Shown: positions 24,954 through 35,594 of the stretch, piece after piece | Layout: the number at the start of each line of letters is the position of its first letter | Position numbering within the stretch: position 1 is the first letter of the stretch | NCBI RefSeq assembly: GCF_024055635.1 | Contig: NZ_JAMXMB010000031.1 | Span: 1-64,000, forward strand | DNA from: Microbacterium yannicii | GTDB taxonomy: Bacteria; Actinomycetota; Actinomycetes; Actinomycetales; Microbacteriaceae | Reading direction: 5' to 3' | Length of the DNA: 64,000 nt | The notes under the pieces: model-generated | The model's input: only the letters and a program-made list of their open reading frames with translations | Told to the model about the DNA's origin: nothing | The model's database searches: none | Position numbers and translations under genes: made by a program

Positions 24954-25017
24954 ACCTTACAAGACTGATTGACACATCTCAATCAGTGGCGCACACTGAT
25001 TGAGATGTCCCAATCAG
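24954..25017. promoter_or_regulatory. Overlapping divergent promoters with twin 22-bp operators
   Basis: Operator 1 is CTGATTGA-N6-TCAATCAG (24965-24986). Operator 2 is CTGATTGA-N6-CCAATCAG (24996-25017) and covers the MFS start codon. They are 31 bp apart, three helical turns. The minus-strand promoter is TTGAGA (24977-24982), 17 nt, TAAGGT (24954-24959). The plus-strand promoter is TTGACA (24969-24974), 17 nt, CACACT (24992-24997). The -35 elements lie inside operator 1, so one repressor dimer could shut both promoters. Confidence 0.78.
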
Positions 25018-26498
25018 AAGAACCTCCGGTCGCCGCCGAGTCGGCACAGCTCGCCGCCGACGCGCTCGCAGAAGCGCGTGCCGAGGCGGCGTCTCCGCGT
25101 CCCGAGGTGCCGGTCGCCGACGAGGTCGCCGCGGATCAAGCTGCCGTCGCGACGGGTCAGGATGCCGCCGCCACCGCGCCGACTGCCGGCCCGCGCAAGC
25201 GGTCGCTCTGGCGCGACGCGAACTTCCTGACGCTGTGGAGCGGACAGGCGCTCAGTCAATTCGGCGCTCAGATCACGGAGCTGGCCATCCCCGTGCTGGC
25301 CGTGCTGATGCTGAACGCGACCGAATGGGAGGTCGGCGTGCTCAACGCGGCGCAGGTCGCCGCGTTCCTCGTGGTGGGGCTTCCGGCCGGCGCCTGGATC
25401 GACCGCATGCGCAAGCGGCACGTCATGATCGTCGCCGACGGTGTCAGAGCCGTCGCGCTCGGCACACTGCCCGTGCTCGCCCTGCTCGGTGTGCTCGAGA
25501 TCTGGCACATGATCGTGGTCGCGCTCATCATGGGCGTGGCGACCGTGTTCTTCGACGTGTCGTATCAGAGCATCATCCCGTCGCTCGTGCGCACCGACCA
25601 GATCGCCGAGGCGAACGGCAAGCTGCAGTCGACCTACGAACTGGCCAACCTTGCCGGCCCCGGTATCGGCGGCTGGCTCATCGGCGTACTGTCGGCGCCG
25701 TTCGCGATCTTCGCCACGGTCGGCACCTACGTCGCCTCGTTCATCGCCCTGCTCTTCACACGAGACACCGAGAAGCTCCGTGCACGCGAGGATCACCGGC
25801 CGCTCGTCCGCGAGATCGGCGAGGGGCTGAGCTGGGTGTTCGGCAATCCGCTGCTGCGCCGCATCGTCGGCACGACGGGCATGGCCAACTTCTTCGGGAC
25901 CATCGCCCAGACCCTCGTGCCGATCTTCGTGCTGCGCGAGCTGGGCCTCAGCCCCGAGATGTTCGGCATCGTGTTCTCGCTGTCGGCGGTCGGGGGGCTC
26001 GTCGGCGCGATCGCCACACCGCGGATCATCACGTGGCTCGGCGAAGCGCGGGCGATCCCCATCAGCGCGATCGCGTTCAGCGTCGCACCGTTGTTCCTCC
26101 CCGCGATCTCGCTCGTGCCGGCGTTCGCCTTCCCGCTGCTGGTGATCCAGGGCTTCATCATGAGCTTCACGATCCTGCTCTACAACGTCACGCAGGTGAC
26201 CTTCCGCCAGCGCATCACCCCGCCGCGCCTCCTCGGCCGCATGAACGCCTCCATCCGGTTCGTGGTGTGGGGGGTCATGCCGATCGGCGCGCTGCTGGCC
26301 GGTGCGCTCGGCACGTGGATCGGCACGGTCCCCACGCTCTGGATCGCGGCGAGCGGCGAGCTGCTGGCCTGTCTCTTCGTCGTCACCGGGCCGTTCTGGG
26401 GCATGCGCGAGCTGCCCGAGGCCCACGAGGAGCACGGTAGGGGCGCGACGGCCGGGATCGGGCTGGAGGAGGAGGCCGACGCCGAGCCACCGCGCTGA
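25005..26498 (+). CDS. MFS transporter (drug/metabolite efflux type)
   Basis: This 497-residue permease has an unusually long acidic/Ala-rich cytoplasmic start (about 1-70) and then twelve predicted helices of the MFS_3/Bcr-like fold. It shows NFLTLWSGQALSQFGAQIT before helix 1, DRMRKRHVMIVADG in the loop between helices 2 and 3, and FDVSYQSIIPSLV. These features are typical of the macrolide/enterobactin exporter-like group. The ATG at 25005 lies inside operator 2, so the message is probably leaderless. It is paired with the ArsR-type repressor; the inducer is unknown. Confidence 0.9.
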   Translation: MSQSEEPPVAAESAQLAADALAEARAEAASPRPEVPVADEVAADQAAVATGQDAAATAPTAGPRKRSLWRDANFLTLWSGQALSQFGAQITELAIPVLAVLMLNATEWEVGVLNAAQVAAFLVVGLPAGAWIDRMRKRHVMIVADGVRAVALGTLPVLALLGVLEIWHMIVVALIMGVATVFFDVSYQSIIPSLVRTDQIAEANGKLQSTYELANLAGPGIGGWLIGVLSAPFAIFATVGTYVASFIALLFTRDTEKLRAREDHRPLVREIGEGLSWVFGNPLLRRIVGTTGMANFFGTIAQTLVPIFVLRELGLSPEMFGIVFSLSAVGGLVGAIATPRIITWLGEARAIPISAIAFSVAPLFLPAISLVPAFAFPLLVIQGFIMSFTILLYNVTQVTFRQRITPPRLLGRMNASIRFVVWGVMPIGALLAGALGTWIGTVPTLWIAASGELLACLFVVTGPFWGMRELPEAHEEHGRGATAGIGLEEEADAEPPR

Positions 26499-26525
26499 CG
26501 CGCAGGTGCTGAGCCCCACGAAGTT

Positions 26526-26568
26526 CGGATGCCTCGGCCCGCCGTGCAGGGTCGGGCCGGGGCATCCG
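26526..26568 (+). terminator. GGATGCC-type hairpin terminator after MFS gene
   Basis: CGGATGCCTCGGCCCG (26526-26541) pairs with CGGGCCGGGGCATCCG (26553-26568) with one G-U pair. It lies 28 bp after the MFS stop. Confidence 0.65.
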
Positions 26569-26667
26569 CTCCTCTCGGCGCCCCGCAGCCGGGGTTCTCC
26601 GGTACCTCACGGCCCGGATTCCGGCAAGACGGTGCTCACGGGTGTCGGAGCATGCTTAGGTTGCTCC

Positions 26668-27825
26668 ATGACGGCGCGCATCGTCTCGATCGGCACGGCG
26701 GTCCCTGCGACCCGCCTCCACCAGGACGAGGTGCGCGCGCTGTTCGCCGCGCAGGACGGCGTCGATCGCCTGACGCGGCGCCGCATCCAGGCGGTGTTCG
26801 ACGCCTCCGCCATCGCGCAGCGCCACACCGTCCTCACGGATCTGGCGACGCCTCCCGGTCCCCGCGCAGAGGGCGTTCCGGCCTTCGTCGACGCGGAGGG
26901 GCGCCTCCTCTCCCCCACGACGGGCGCGCGCAACGACCTGTACATCGCCACCGCACCGCCCCTCTCGGCGGAGGCGGCCCGTGGCGCCCTGCGAGACGCG
27001 CGCATCGAGCCGTCGGCGATCACCCACGTCGTCACCGTGTCGTGCACCGGCCTCTTCGCCCCGGGACCCGACTATCGCCTCGTCCGTGATCTCGGCCTGA
27101 GCCCGACCGTCGAGCGCTGCCACCTGGGTTTCATCGGGTGCGCGGCGGCGCTTCCGGCGCTGCGCGTGGCGACGGCGCTCGCCGCGACGCGGCCGGACGC
27201 CGTGGTGCTGGTCGTGTGCACGGAGCTCTGCTCGCTGCACGTGCGCGCCTCGGCCGACCCGCAGCAGATCGTCGCGGCATCCGTCTTCGCCGACGGCGCC
27301 GCCGCCGCGATCGTGACGGCGAACCCGGCCATCGGCCGCCCCGGAGGGCTCGAACTCGAACGCTTCGGCAGCGCGCTCACCGACGAGGGCGAGACCGACA
27401 TGGTGTGGACCATCGGCGACAACGGCTTCGAGATGGTGCTGTCGGCCGAGGTGCCGCGGATCATCGGCCGCGAGATCCAGGGCGCGGTCGCGCGGTTCCT
27501 CGGCGACGACGGCCAGCCGGAGGTGTGGGCGGTGCATCCGGGCGGGCGCAGCGTGCTCGATCGCGTGGAGGCCGGCCTGGGCCTCACCCCGGACGCCCTC
27601 GCCGCCTCGCGCGACGTGCTGCGCGACTTCGGCAACATGTCGAGCGCGACGATCCTGTTCATCCTCGCCGCACTGCTGCGGGACGACGAGGTGGGCGACG
27701 GCGCGCGCGTCGCCGGACTGGCGTTCGGGCCGGGGCTCACCGTCGAGTCGGCGCTCATGACGAGACGGCGCGCGGCCGCACCCGTCGACGACGAGATCGC
27801 CCTCGCGGTGGCGGCATCCGCGTGA
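26668..27825 (+). CDS. Type III polyketide synthase
   Basis: This 385-residue chalcone-synthase-like enzyme extends an acyl-CoA starter with malonyl-CoA and cyclises it, typically to a resorcinol, pyrone or naphthalene. The Cys-His-Asn triad is complete: C126 in VTVSCTGLFAPG, H290 in VWAVHPGG, N323 in FGNMSSATILF; the GFGPG-type loop reads AFGPGLTVES. The start at 26668 has TAGGTT 5 nt upstream. It heads an operon with a methyltransferase and a flavin monooxygenase, in the order of the Streptomyces srsABC phenolic-lipid genes. Confidence 0.92.
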   Translation: MTARIVSIGTAVPATRLHQDEVRALFAAQDGVDRLTRRRIQAVFDASAIAQRHTVLTDLATPPGPRAEGVPAFVDAEGRLLSPTTGARNDLYIATAPPLSAEAARGALRDARIEPSAITHVVTVSCTGLFAPGPDYRLVRDLGLSPTVERCHLGFIGCAAALPALRVATALAATRPDAVVLVVCTELCSLHVRASADPQQIVAASVFADGAAAAIVTANPAIGRPGGLELERFGSALTDEGETDMVWTIGDNGFEMVLSAEVPRIIGREIQGAVARFLGDDGQPEVWAVHPGGRSVLDRVEAGLGLTPDALAASRDVLRDFGNMSSATILFILAALLRDDEVGDGARVAGLAFGPGLTVESALMTRRRAAAPVDDEIALAVAASA

Positions 27826-27884
27826 GCGCTGCGGCACCGGCGTCGAACAGGGACGCCTGGGCCGGGACGGCGGCCGACGCATGA
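27822..27884 (+). CDS. 20-residue bridging micro-ORF
   Basis: A GTG overlapping the PKS stop (GTGA) opens a 20-codon frame that closes at a TGA overlapping the methyltransferase ATG (ATGA). The peptide would be VSAAAPASNRDAWAGTAADA. It exactly fills the 55-bp gap and could carry ribosomes between the two genes, or it is a remnant of a lost gene. The peptide resembles no known family. Confidence 0.35.
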   Translation: MSAAAPASNRDAWAGTAADA

Positions 27885-28585
27885 GCCTCGCCGTGCGCGA
27901 CGAGGGTCTCGCCGAGCTCATGGACGACCCGTCGTGCGACCCCGACCGCCTGCGCGCGACGTTGCGGCGGTTCGGCACCGTCAACCGCCTCGTCTCGGGC
28001 TGGGGCGCCGTGTACCGGCACACTCTCGCTCCGCACCTCCGGGCGCTGGGGCGTCCGGCCCGCGTGCTCGATGTGGGCTGCGGTGGCGGCGATGTCGTGC
28101 TGCGGCTGGCTGCCGAGGCACGGCGGGACGGGCTCGAGGTGGAATGGACCGGGATCGATCCCGACCCGCGTTCGTACGAGGTCGCCGTGGAGCGCGGACC
28201 GGTGGACGGCGTGACGTTCCGCCGCGCCGACGCGGCGACGCTGGTCGGCGAGGGCCTCACCTTCGACGCCGTCCTGTCGAATCACGTGCTGCACCATCTG
28301 GGCGCGGACCTGCCGGAGTTCGCCGCGGAGTCGCTCGCCCTGTCACACGGGCTGGTCCTGCACAGCGACATCGCGCGCTCGCGGCTCGCCTACGCCCTCT
28401 ACGCGATCGGCATCACGCCGCTCGCCCCGGGCACGTTCCTGCGGACCGACGGGCTGCGCTCCATCCGTCGCAGCTACACGGCCACCGAACTGGCGGCAAA
28501 GCTCGACGACGCGATGCCCGGAACGTGGACCGTGCAGATCCCGGTGCCGTTCCGTGTTCTCGCGGTGGGTCGTGGCCGTGGCTGA
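27881..28585 (+). CDS. Class I SAM-dependent methyltransferase
   Basis: This 234-residue protein has the SAM-binding VLDVGCGGGD (62-71), an acidic post-II motif in WTGIDPDPRS, and SNHVLHHL at motif IV. The C-terminal part (RSRLAYALYAIGITPLAPGTFLRTDGLRS) matches UbiE-like enzymes encoded beside type III PKS genes. It probably O- or C-methylates the PKS product. Its stop lies inside the start region of the monooxygenase, so all three genes are one translation-coupled operon. Confidence 0.87.
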   Translation: MSLAVRDEGLAELMDDPSCDPDRLRATLRRFGTVNRLVSGWGAVYRHTLAPHLRALGRPARVLDVGCGGGDVVLRLAAEARRDGLEVEWTGIDPDPRSYEVAVERGPVDGVTFRRADAATLVGEGLTFDAVLSNHVLHHLGADLPEFAAESLALSHGLVLHSDIARSRLAYALYAIGITPLAPGTFLRTDGLRSIRRSYTATELAAKLDDAMPGTWTVQIPVPFRVLAVGRGRG

Positions 28586-29717
28586 CGTCACGATCGTCGG
28601 CGCCGGTCCCGTGGGCATGCTGCTGGCGAGCGAACTCGCACGACGCGGCGTCGAGGCGAACGTGCTGGAGCGGCGGCCCACGGTCGGCGACGGCACCCGG
28701 GCCATCGGCATCCACTCCCCCGTCCTGGCCGCGCTGGAACCGTCCGGCCTCACCGAGCGCCTGCTCGCCGGGGCCGTCCGGGTCGGGCGCGGTGAGGCGC
28801 GCAGCCGCGGACGCCTGCTCGGCACGGTGCACTTCGACGAGATCGCGGCGCGGTTCCCATTCGTCGCGACCCTCCCGCAGACCTCGACGGAGTCCGTGCT
28901 CGGCGCGGGCGCTCCGGAGCCGCTGCGCGGCGCCCATGTCATGGCGGTGATCCCGCGCACACAGGGCGTGGTGGTGCGCGCGGCGCACCTCGGACGCATC
29001 ATCGAGTCCGAGAGCCGCATCGTGGTCGTCGCCGGCGGCGCGGGCGCTCGCGACCTCGTCTACCGGCCGGGGCGCGTCGGCCTGCACGAGTACCGCGACC
29101 GCTATCTGATGACGGATGCCGCCGCCACCGGCCGGCCCGACGACGAGGTCGCCGTGGTGAACCTCGACCCGGACGGGGTGCTCGAGTCCTTCCCGCTGCC
29201 CGGCGGCCGGCGCCGATTCGTCGCGTGGGACGCGCCAGGCGCCGACGACGCACCCGAGGCCCGGGCGGAGCGACTGCGCTCGGCGCTCGCGCGGCGCGGC
29301 GAGGAGACCGCCGCGAGCGCGGTGGAGACGGCGACGTCGTTCGGAGTGCGCCGGGTCGTCGCCCCGCGCCTCCGCAACGGGCGGGTCTTCGCGATCGGCG
29401 ACACCGCGCACGAGGTCAGCCCCATCGGCGGTCAGGGCATGAACCTCGGCCTGCTGGACGCTGTGGCCCTGGCCCCGTTGCTCGCCTCGTGGACGCGCAC
29501 CGGCACAGCGCCCGACGCGGAGCTGCGACGGTGGGAGGAGCGCCGCGTCCGGTCGGCCCGGCGAGCGGCGGCGATGGCGTCGGTGAACACGGCGCTGGGC
29601 CGGCCGCTGCCGCATACCGACGTGCTGCGACGGACCGCGGTGCGCGCGATGCTGGCCGGGGCGTCCGGACGACTGTTCGCGCGTGCCTACGCGATGGGCT
29701 TCGACGCCGACGCCTGA
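28578..29717 (+). CDS. FAD-dependent monooxygenase
   Basis: This 379-residue flavoprotein of the PHBH/UbiH group has the ADP-binding VGAGPVGML at the N terminus, the middle RDLVYRPGR/EYRDRYLMTD region and the FAD-ribityl motif G274-DTAHEVSPIGGQGMN. Such enzymes hydroxylate phenols. The GTG at 28578 is chosen because GGTGGG lies 8 nt before it; a GTG at 28572 is also possible. The 3' end, including the stop, is repeated three more times downstream as a 25-bp unit. By order it corresponds to SrsC-type hydroxylases. Confidence 0.88.
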   Translation: MADVTIVGAGPVGMLLASELARRGVEANVLERRPTVGDGTRAIGIHSPVLAALEPSGLTERLLAGAVRVGRGEARSRGRLLGTVHFDEIAARFPFVATLPQTSTESVLGAGAPEPLRGAHVMAVIPRTQGVVVRAAHLGRIIESESRIVVVAGGAGARDLVYRPGRVGLHEYRDRYLMTDAAATGRPDDEVAVVNLDPDGVLESFPLPGGRRRFVAWDAPGADDAPEARAERLRSALARRGEETAASAVETATSFGVRRVVAPRLRNGRVFAIGDTAHEVSPIGGQGMNLGLLDAVALAPLLASWTRTGTAPDAELRRWEERRVRSARRAAAMASVNTALGRPLPHTDVLRRTAVRAMLAGASGRLFARAYAMGFDADA

Positions 29718-29822
29718 CCGGCGCGCGGACGCCGACGCCTGACCGGCGCGCGGACGCCGACGCCTGACCGGCGCGCGGACGCCGACGCCTGACCGGCGTG
29801 CGGCCCGCGGCCCGCGGCCCGC
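29703..29822. repeat. 25-bp tandem repeat and CCCGCGG repeats after the monooxygenase
   Basis: A 25-bp unit containing CGACGCCTGACCGGCGCGCG starts near 29708, 29733, 29758 and 29783. The first copy is the end of the monooxygenase gene with its TGA. About five copies of the 7-mer CCCGCGG follow at about 29803-29832. As 25 is not a multiple of three, the extra copies are not coding. Confidence 0.7.
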
Positions 29823-29866
29823 GGCCCGCGGCGGCAGCATCCGTCCCTCCCCTCTGTCTTTCCCGG

Positions 29867-29935
29867 GTTTGGGGCGCACGGCGTGCGTTCGGGGCGCATC
29901 GCACGCGCCCCAAACGAACGGCTTGCGCCCCAAAC
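29867..29935. terminator. Nested hairpin between converging genes
   Basis: GTTTGGGGCGCA (29867-29878) pairs with TGCGCCCCAAAC (29924-29935), enclosing a second pair around GGGGCGC (29891-29897) and GCGCCCC (29905-29911). It sits between the converging monooxygenase and UbiA-like genes and can act as a terminator for both. Confidence 0.55.
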
Positions 29936-29953
29936 GCAGGAAGGGAACCGGGA

Positions 29954-30811
29954 TCAGCCGACGAGGGCGCTGCCGGAGGCGACCAGTTGCGTCGCCAGCA
30001 GTAGCGCCGCGAGCATGACCAGCCGGAACAGCGCGCGGCTCGGCGGTCTCACGATCGCCCGCCACGCCGTGACCGCTGCGACGACCAAGACCGCCGCGAA
30101 GAAGACCCACGACACGACCGAGACCGTGGCGAGATCGCCGCCCGCCGCGCCGAGCAGCACGGCGATCGCACCACCCACTACGGCCAGCGCGGCGGTGATG
30201 GCGGAGATCCGCGGGCCGAGCCGGTGCGGCAGCCCTCGCACCCCGGTGCGGGCGTCGTCGTCCAGGTCGGGCAGCACGTTGGTGAGGTGCACGGCCGCGC
30301 CGAGCGCCGCGCCCGCGATCCAGGCCCAGCCTGCCGCGAACGCCGGTTCGGGAGCCGAGAGGGTCGCCAGGGACGGGAATATCCCGAAGCTGACGAGGAA
30401 CGGCACGATCGACCACGGCGTCGATTTGAGCCCCGCGTTGTAGGACCACGCCGAGCCGAGCGCGAGGGCATGTGCCGCGAGCATCCGCCATCCCAGCGGC
30501 ACCGAGAGTGCGAGCGCGATCGCCAGCAGTACGGATGCCGCGATCCAGGCGACGCCGAGGGAGACGTCGCCGCGGGCGAGGGGCTTGTCGGTGCGACCGA
30601 CGGCGCGGTCGCGGGGCGCGTCGAACGCGTCGTTCGAGATGCCCACCGAGAGCTGGCCGGCGAACACCGAGACCGTGAGGAGCACGATGCGCCAGGCCTC
30701 CAGCCCGGTCGCGATGCCCAGCGCGAGCGCGAGCGCCGTCACGACGAGCGTCGGCCCCGGATGCGAGGAGCCCCACAGGGCACGGACGGTGCGCACGCTC
30801 GATGCTCTCAC
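29954..30811 (-). CDS. UbiA-family prenyltransferase
   Basis: This protein (285 residues from the GTG at 30811) has about eight membrane helices and the two aspartate-rich sites of UbiA prenyltransferases: NDAFDAPRD and DLDDDARTG. It attaches an isoprenoid chain to an aromatic or small acceptor in the membrane. The frame stays open to an ATG at 30916, but that reading runs into the neighbour's leader and has no ribosome site, so 30811 is preferred; the exact start is uncertain. It converges on the type III PKS operon and may prenylate its product (inference). Confidence 0.83.
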   Translation of the reverse strand: MRASSVRTVRALWGSSHPGPTLVVTALALALGIATGLEAWRIVLLTVSVFAGQLSVGISNDAFDAPRDRAVGRTDKPLARGDVSLGVAWIAASVLLAIALALSVPLGWRMLAAHALALGSAWSYNAGLKSTPWSIVPFLVSFGIFPSLATLSAPEPAFAAGWAWIAGAALGAAVHLTNVLPDLDDDARTGVRGLPHRLGPRISAITAALAVVGGAIAVLLGAAGGDLATVSVVSWVFFAAVLVVAAVTAWRAIVRPPSRALFRLVMLAALLLATQLVASGSALVG

Positions 30812-30927
30812 GGCACCGGTCGCCCGGCGGCGCAACAGCGGTGAGGGAATGGTCAACGGGTATATGCGGTTGCATGCACTCGGGCCGATGGCGTCCTGCT
30901 GATCACATCCACTCACAAGGAGACGCC

Positions 30928-31509
30928 ATGGCTACTCTCACCGATCGCACCGCCGACACCGACGCCCCGATCATCGACATCCTCGCGGAGCGCTGGAGCA
31001 CCCGCATCTTCGACCCCGAGTCCGTCATCGACGAGACCGCCCTGGCGAGCGCGCTCGAGGCGGCGCGGTGGTCGCCGACCGCCGCCAACACGCAGGCGTG
31101 GCGCGTCATCGTCGCACGCCGCGGCTCGGCATCTCACGCGCAGGTCATGTCGGCGCTGGCCGGTTTCAACAGCGTGTGGGCCGGCGACGCGGCGGCGCTC
31201 GTCGTGTTCGTCGCCGAGACGACGCGCGACGGCCAGCCGATGACCTGGGCACAGTACGACACCGGGCAGGTGGCCGCCCACTTCACCGTGCAGGCGCACG
31301 CCGACGGCCTCTCGACGCACCAGATGGGCGGCTTCGACCGCGATGCCATCGCCGCGGCGTTCGGCCTGAGCGACGACTTCCTCCCCGTCACGGTGATGGC
31401 CGTGGGCAGCCTCGGCGACATCCGCACGGTGTCCGCCGAGCTGCAGGCCCGCGAGACCGCGCCGCGTGAGCGCCGTCCCGCCGCCGACTCGGTGCTCGTG
31501 AACGACTGA
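30928..31509 (+). CDS. Nitroreductase family protein
   Basis: This 193-residue FMN-dependent oxidoreductase of the nitroreductase family has RWSTRIFDPE, the FMN site ARWSPTAANTQAWR, a central AQYDTGQVAAHFTVQAHADGL helix and a short C-terminal tail. It may reduce nitro compounds, quinones or flavins. The start at 30928 has AAGGAGA. The leader contains GGTATATG and a GTTGCATGCA element but no clear operator. It is transcribed divergently from the UbiA-like gene. Confidence 0.86.
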   Translation: MATLTDRTADTDAPIIDILAERWSTRIFDPESVIDETALASALEAARWSPTAANTQAWRVIVARRGSASHAQVMSALAGFNSVWAGDAAALVVFVAETTRDGQPMTWAQYDTGQVAAHFTVQAHADGLSTHQMGGFDRDAIAAAFGLSDDFLPVTVMAVGSLGDIRTVSAELQARETAPRERRPAADSVLVND

Positions 31510-31524
31510 GCACCCACACCGATC

Positions 31525-31570
31525 ATGACGGATGCCTCGTCCCGCAGCCGCGGGGCGAGGCATCCGTCAT
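31525..31570. terminator. Strong bidirectional GGATGCC-type terminator
   Basis: ATGACGGATGCCTCGTCCCG (31525-31544) pairs with 31551-31570 over 20 positions with one G-U pair and a 6-nt loop. It lies between the converging nitroreductase and clpB genes. Confidence 0.75.
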
Positions 31571-31584
31571 TCGTCCATGGGTTC

Positions 31585-31624
31585 CGTCGCCGGGCTCAGT
31601 CGTCGAGCAGCGTCGTCGCCGGGC

Positions 31625-31640
<16 letters not shown>
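31585..31640. repeat. Duplicated clpB 3' end
   Basis: A 27-bp sequence (CGTCGCCGGGCTCAGTCGTC and 7 more bases) occurs at 31585-31611 and 31614-31640, offset 29 bp. The right copy is the last codons and stop of clpB. Confidence 0.75.
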
Positions 31641-33832
<2,192 letters not shown>

Positions 33833-33861
33833 CTGTCTCCTGAAATCTGTGGTGTGCGAAA

Positions 33862-33909
33862 CTTGAGTCGCGTTGGCTCAAGTTTACCAGCCCGCGGGAC
33901 GCGGATCAA
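33862..33909 (-). promoter_or_regulatory. clpB promoter with HAIR (HspR) operator
   Basis: CTTGAGT (33862-33868), 7 nt, GCTCAAG (33876-33882) matches the HspR operator HAIR (CTTGAGT-N7-ACTCAAG) at 13 of 14 positions. On the minus strand TTGATC (33904-33909), a 17-nt spacer and TAAACT (33881-33886) form a housekeeping promoter whose start falls inside the operator. This places clpB in the HspR heat-shock regulon. Confidence 0.85.
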
Positions 33910-33929
33910 CGTCGCCGCCGTCCCCGATC

Positions 33930-35594
33930 TCAGTCCCCGATCTCGGTGAGCGCATCGGCGTAGGCCCGGCGCAGCCCTTCGCCGACCCACTCGGAGCCGC
34001 GATAGACGTTGCCCTCGCCGATGTCGGCGGTGAGCCCGCCGGCCGCCAGATGAGAGACCACCCGCTCCTCACTTGCCACGACTTTGAGGCTCGAGTCGGC
34101 GTCACGCAGCTCGTGCGCGAAGCGCCGCAGCACCTCGACGTGCGACAGGCCGATCTCGTCCGTACCCCGCAGTCGCACGATGACCACCGCCCCGCTCGAC
34201 TCGCGGCTGACATCGGGGAGTTGACGCTCGAAGACCGGCGCACTCGCGAAGAAGAGGCTCCCGTAGGGCTGGAGCACCAGCACCTCCCGCGGGGGGACGA
34301 CCGCCGGCGGATCGCTCTCGCGCATGCGCCCGTCGTCGGCCAGGTGCACCGCGCGCACCCTCACGCTGTTCGACTGCTCCGCGACGTACAGGATGACGCC
34401 GAGCCCCACCCCGACCAGCACGGCGAACTGCAGCGGGATGATCAGGGTCAGCCCGAAGGTGACGCCCATGATGGCCGTCGGCAGGGCGCCGGACTTCACC
34501 ACCGAGTAGATGCGACTGGGTTTGACGGCGCGCCATCCCACCACCATCAGCAGGCCCGCGAGCGCCGGCATCGCGACGAACGACACCAGGTCCGCGGCGA
34601 GGAACACCACGACGGCCATGACCGCGCCCGCGATGAACAGCGACAGACGGGTCTTCGCGCCGGCCTGGACGATCAGCGACGATCCCGACATCGAGCCGCC
34701 GACCGGCATCCCCTGGAACAGGCCCGACACCACGTTGCCGAGCCCCTGCCCGAGGAAGTCGCGGTTGGCGTCGGCACGCTTTCCGTCGGCGGTCGGAATG
34801 CCCGCCGATACCGCGGCGCCCTGGACGAGGCCGATGAAGGTCAGCGACAGGGCCGGGATCAGCAACGCGGGGGCATCCGCGATGCTCGGGAGCACCGGAG
34901 CCGGCAGCCCGCGCGGGACCTCGACGATGTCGCGAAGCAGCACCACCGGGCTGCCGACCCACGTGTTGAGCACCACGGCCACGAGCGAGCCGAGGATCAC
35001 CGCGATGACCAGGCCCATGCTGCCGACCCGGGTCGGGAGGAGCACGACGATCACGAGCACCGAGATCGCCCCCACGACGAGCGACGGGATGCTCCACTGC
35101 CCGATGTGCAGGAACACGTCGATCGTCTTCAGCAGCCGGTTGGGACCCTGCGCCTGATAGCCGGTGAAGTTCGACAGCTGCCCGAGCACGATGTTCACGC
35201 CGATCGCCGTGACGAACCCGGTCATGACGGCCGTCGGCACGAAGCTGATCAGGCGACCGCCGCGCAGCAGTCCCGCGACGACCATGATGATGCCGGTGAG
35301 GATCGCGAGCGTGAACAGCCCTCGATCGGGGTTCGGCAGCGTGCCCAGCTGAGCGTCGGAGACGACGAGAGCCATCGCGCTGGTGGCCTGCACGGCCATG
35401 AAGGCGCTGCTCGTGAGGGCCGCGGCCCCGACCATTCCGAAGAGATAGCCGTAGAGCCCGGCGAGCGGATTCACGCCGGCGAGGAGTCCCGCCGCCAGAC
35501 CGTCGGGCACCGCCTCGATCCCGAGGATCACGCCCGCGACGGCGTCCTTGCGCAGGGTCTTGCGTGAGAACCACGTACGCGGATGGAAGGCCAC
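33930..35594 (-). CDS. SulP family anion transporter
   Basis: This 554-residue protein has about 12-14 membrane helices of the SulP/SLC26 fold (AVAGVILGIEAVPDGLAAGL, the SGSSLIVQAGAKTRLS half-helix region) and a C-terminal STAS domain from about residue 420 (LVLQPYGSLFFASAPVFE). It transports sulfate or another anion such as bicarbonate or a dicarboxylate. It starts with GTG and has TAGCGT 6 nt upstream. A second SulP gene is at 58391-60025; the window also has two sulfatases, which makes sulfate a plausible cargo. Confidence 0.9.
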   Translation of the reverse strand: MAFHPRTWFSRKTLRKDAVAGVILGIEAVPDGLAAGLLAGVNPLAGLYGYLFGMVGAAALTSSAFMAVQATSAMALVVSDAQLGTLPNPDRGLFTLAILTGIIMVVAGLLRGGRLISFVPTAVMTGFVTAIGVNIVLGQLSNFTGYQAQGPNRLLKTIDVFLHIGQWSIPSLVVGAISVLVIVVLLPTRVGSMGLVIAVILGSLVAVVLNTWVGSPVVLLRDIVEVPRGLPAPVLPSIADAPALLIPALSLTFIGLVQGAAVSAGIPTADGKRADANRDFLGQGLGNVVSGLFQGMPVGGSMSGSSLIVQAGAKTRLSLFIAGAVMAVVVFLAADLVSFVAMPALAGLLMVVGWRAVKPSRIYSVVKSGALPTAIMGVTFGLTLIIPLQFAVLVGVGLGVILYVAEQSNSVRVRAVHLADDGRMRESDPPAVVPPREVLVLQPYGSLFFASAPVFERQLPDVSRESSGAVVIVRLRGTDEIGLSHVEVLRRFAHELRDADSSLKVVASEERVVSHLAAGGLTADIGEGNVYRGSEWVGEGLRRAYADALTEIGD

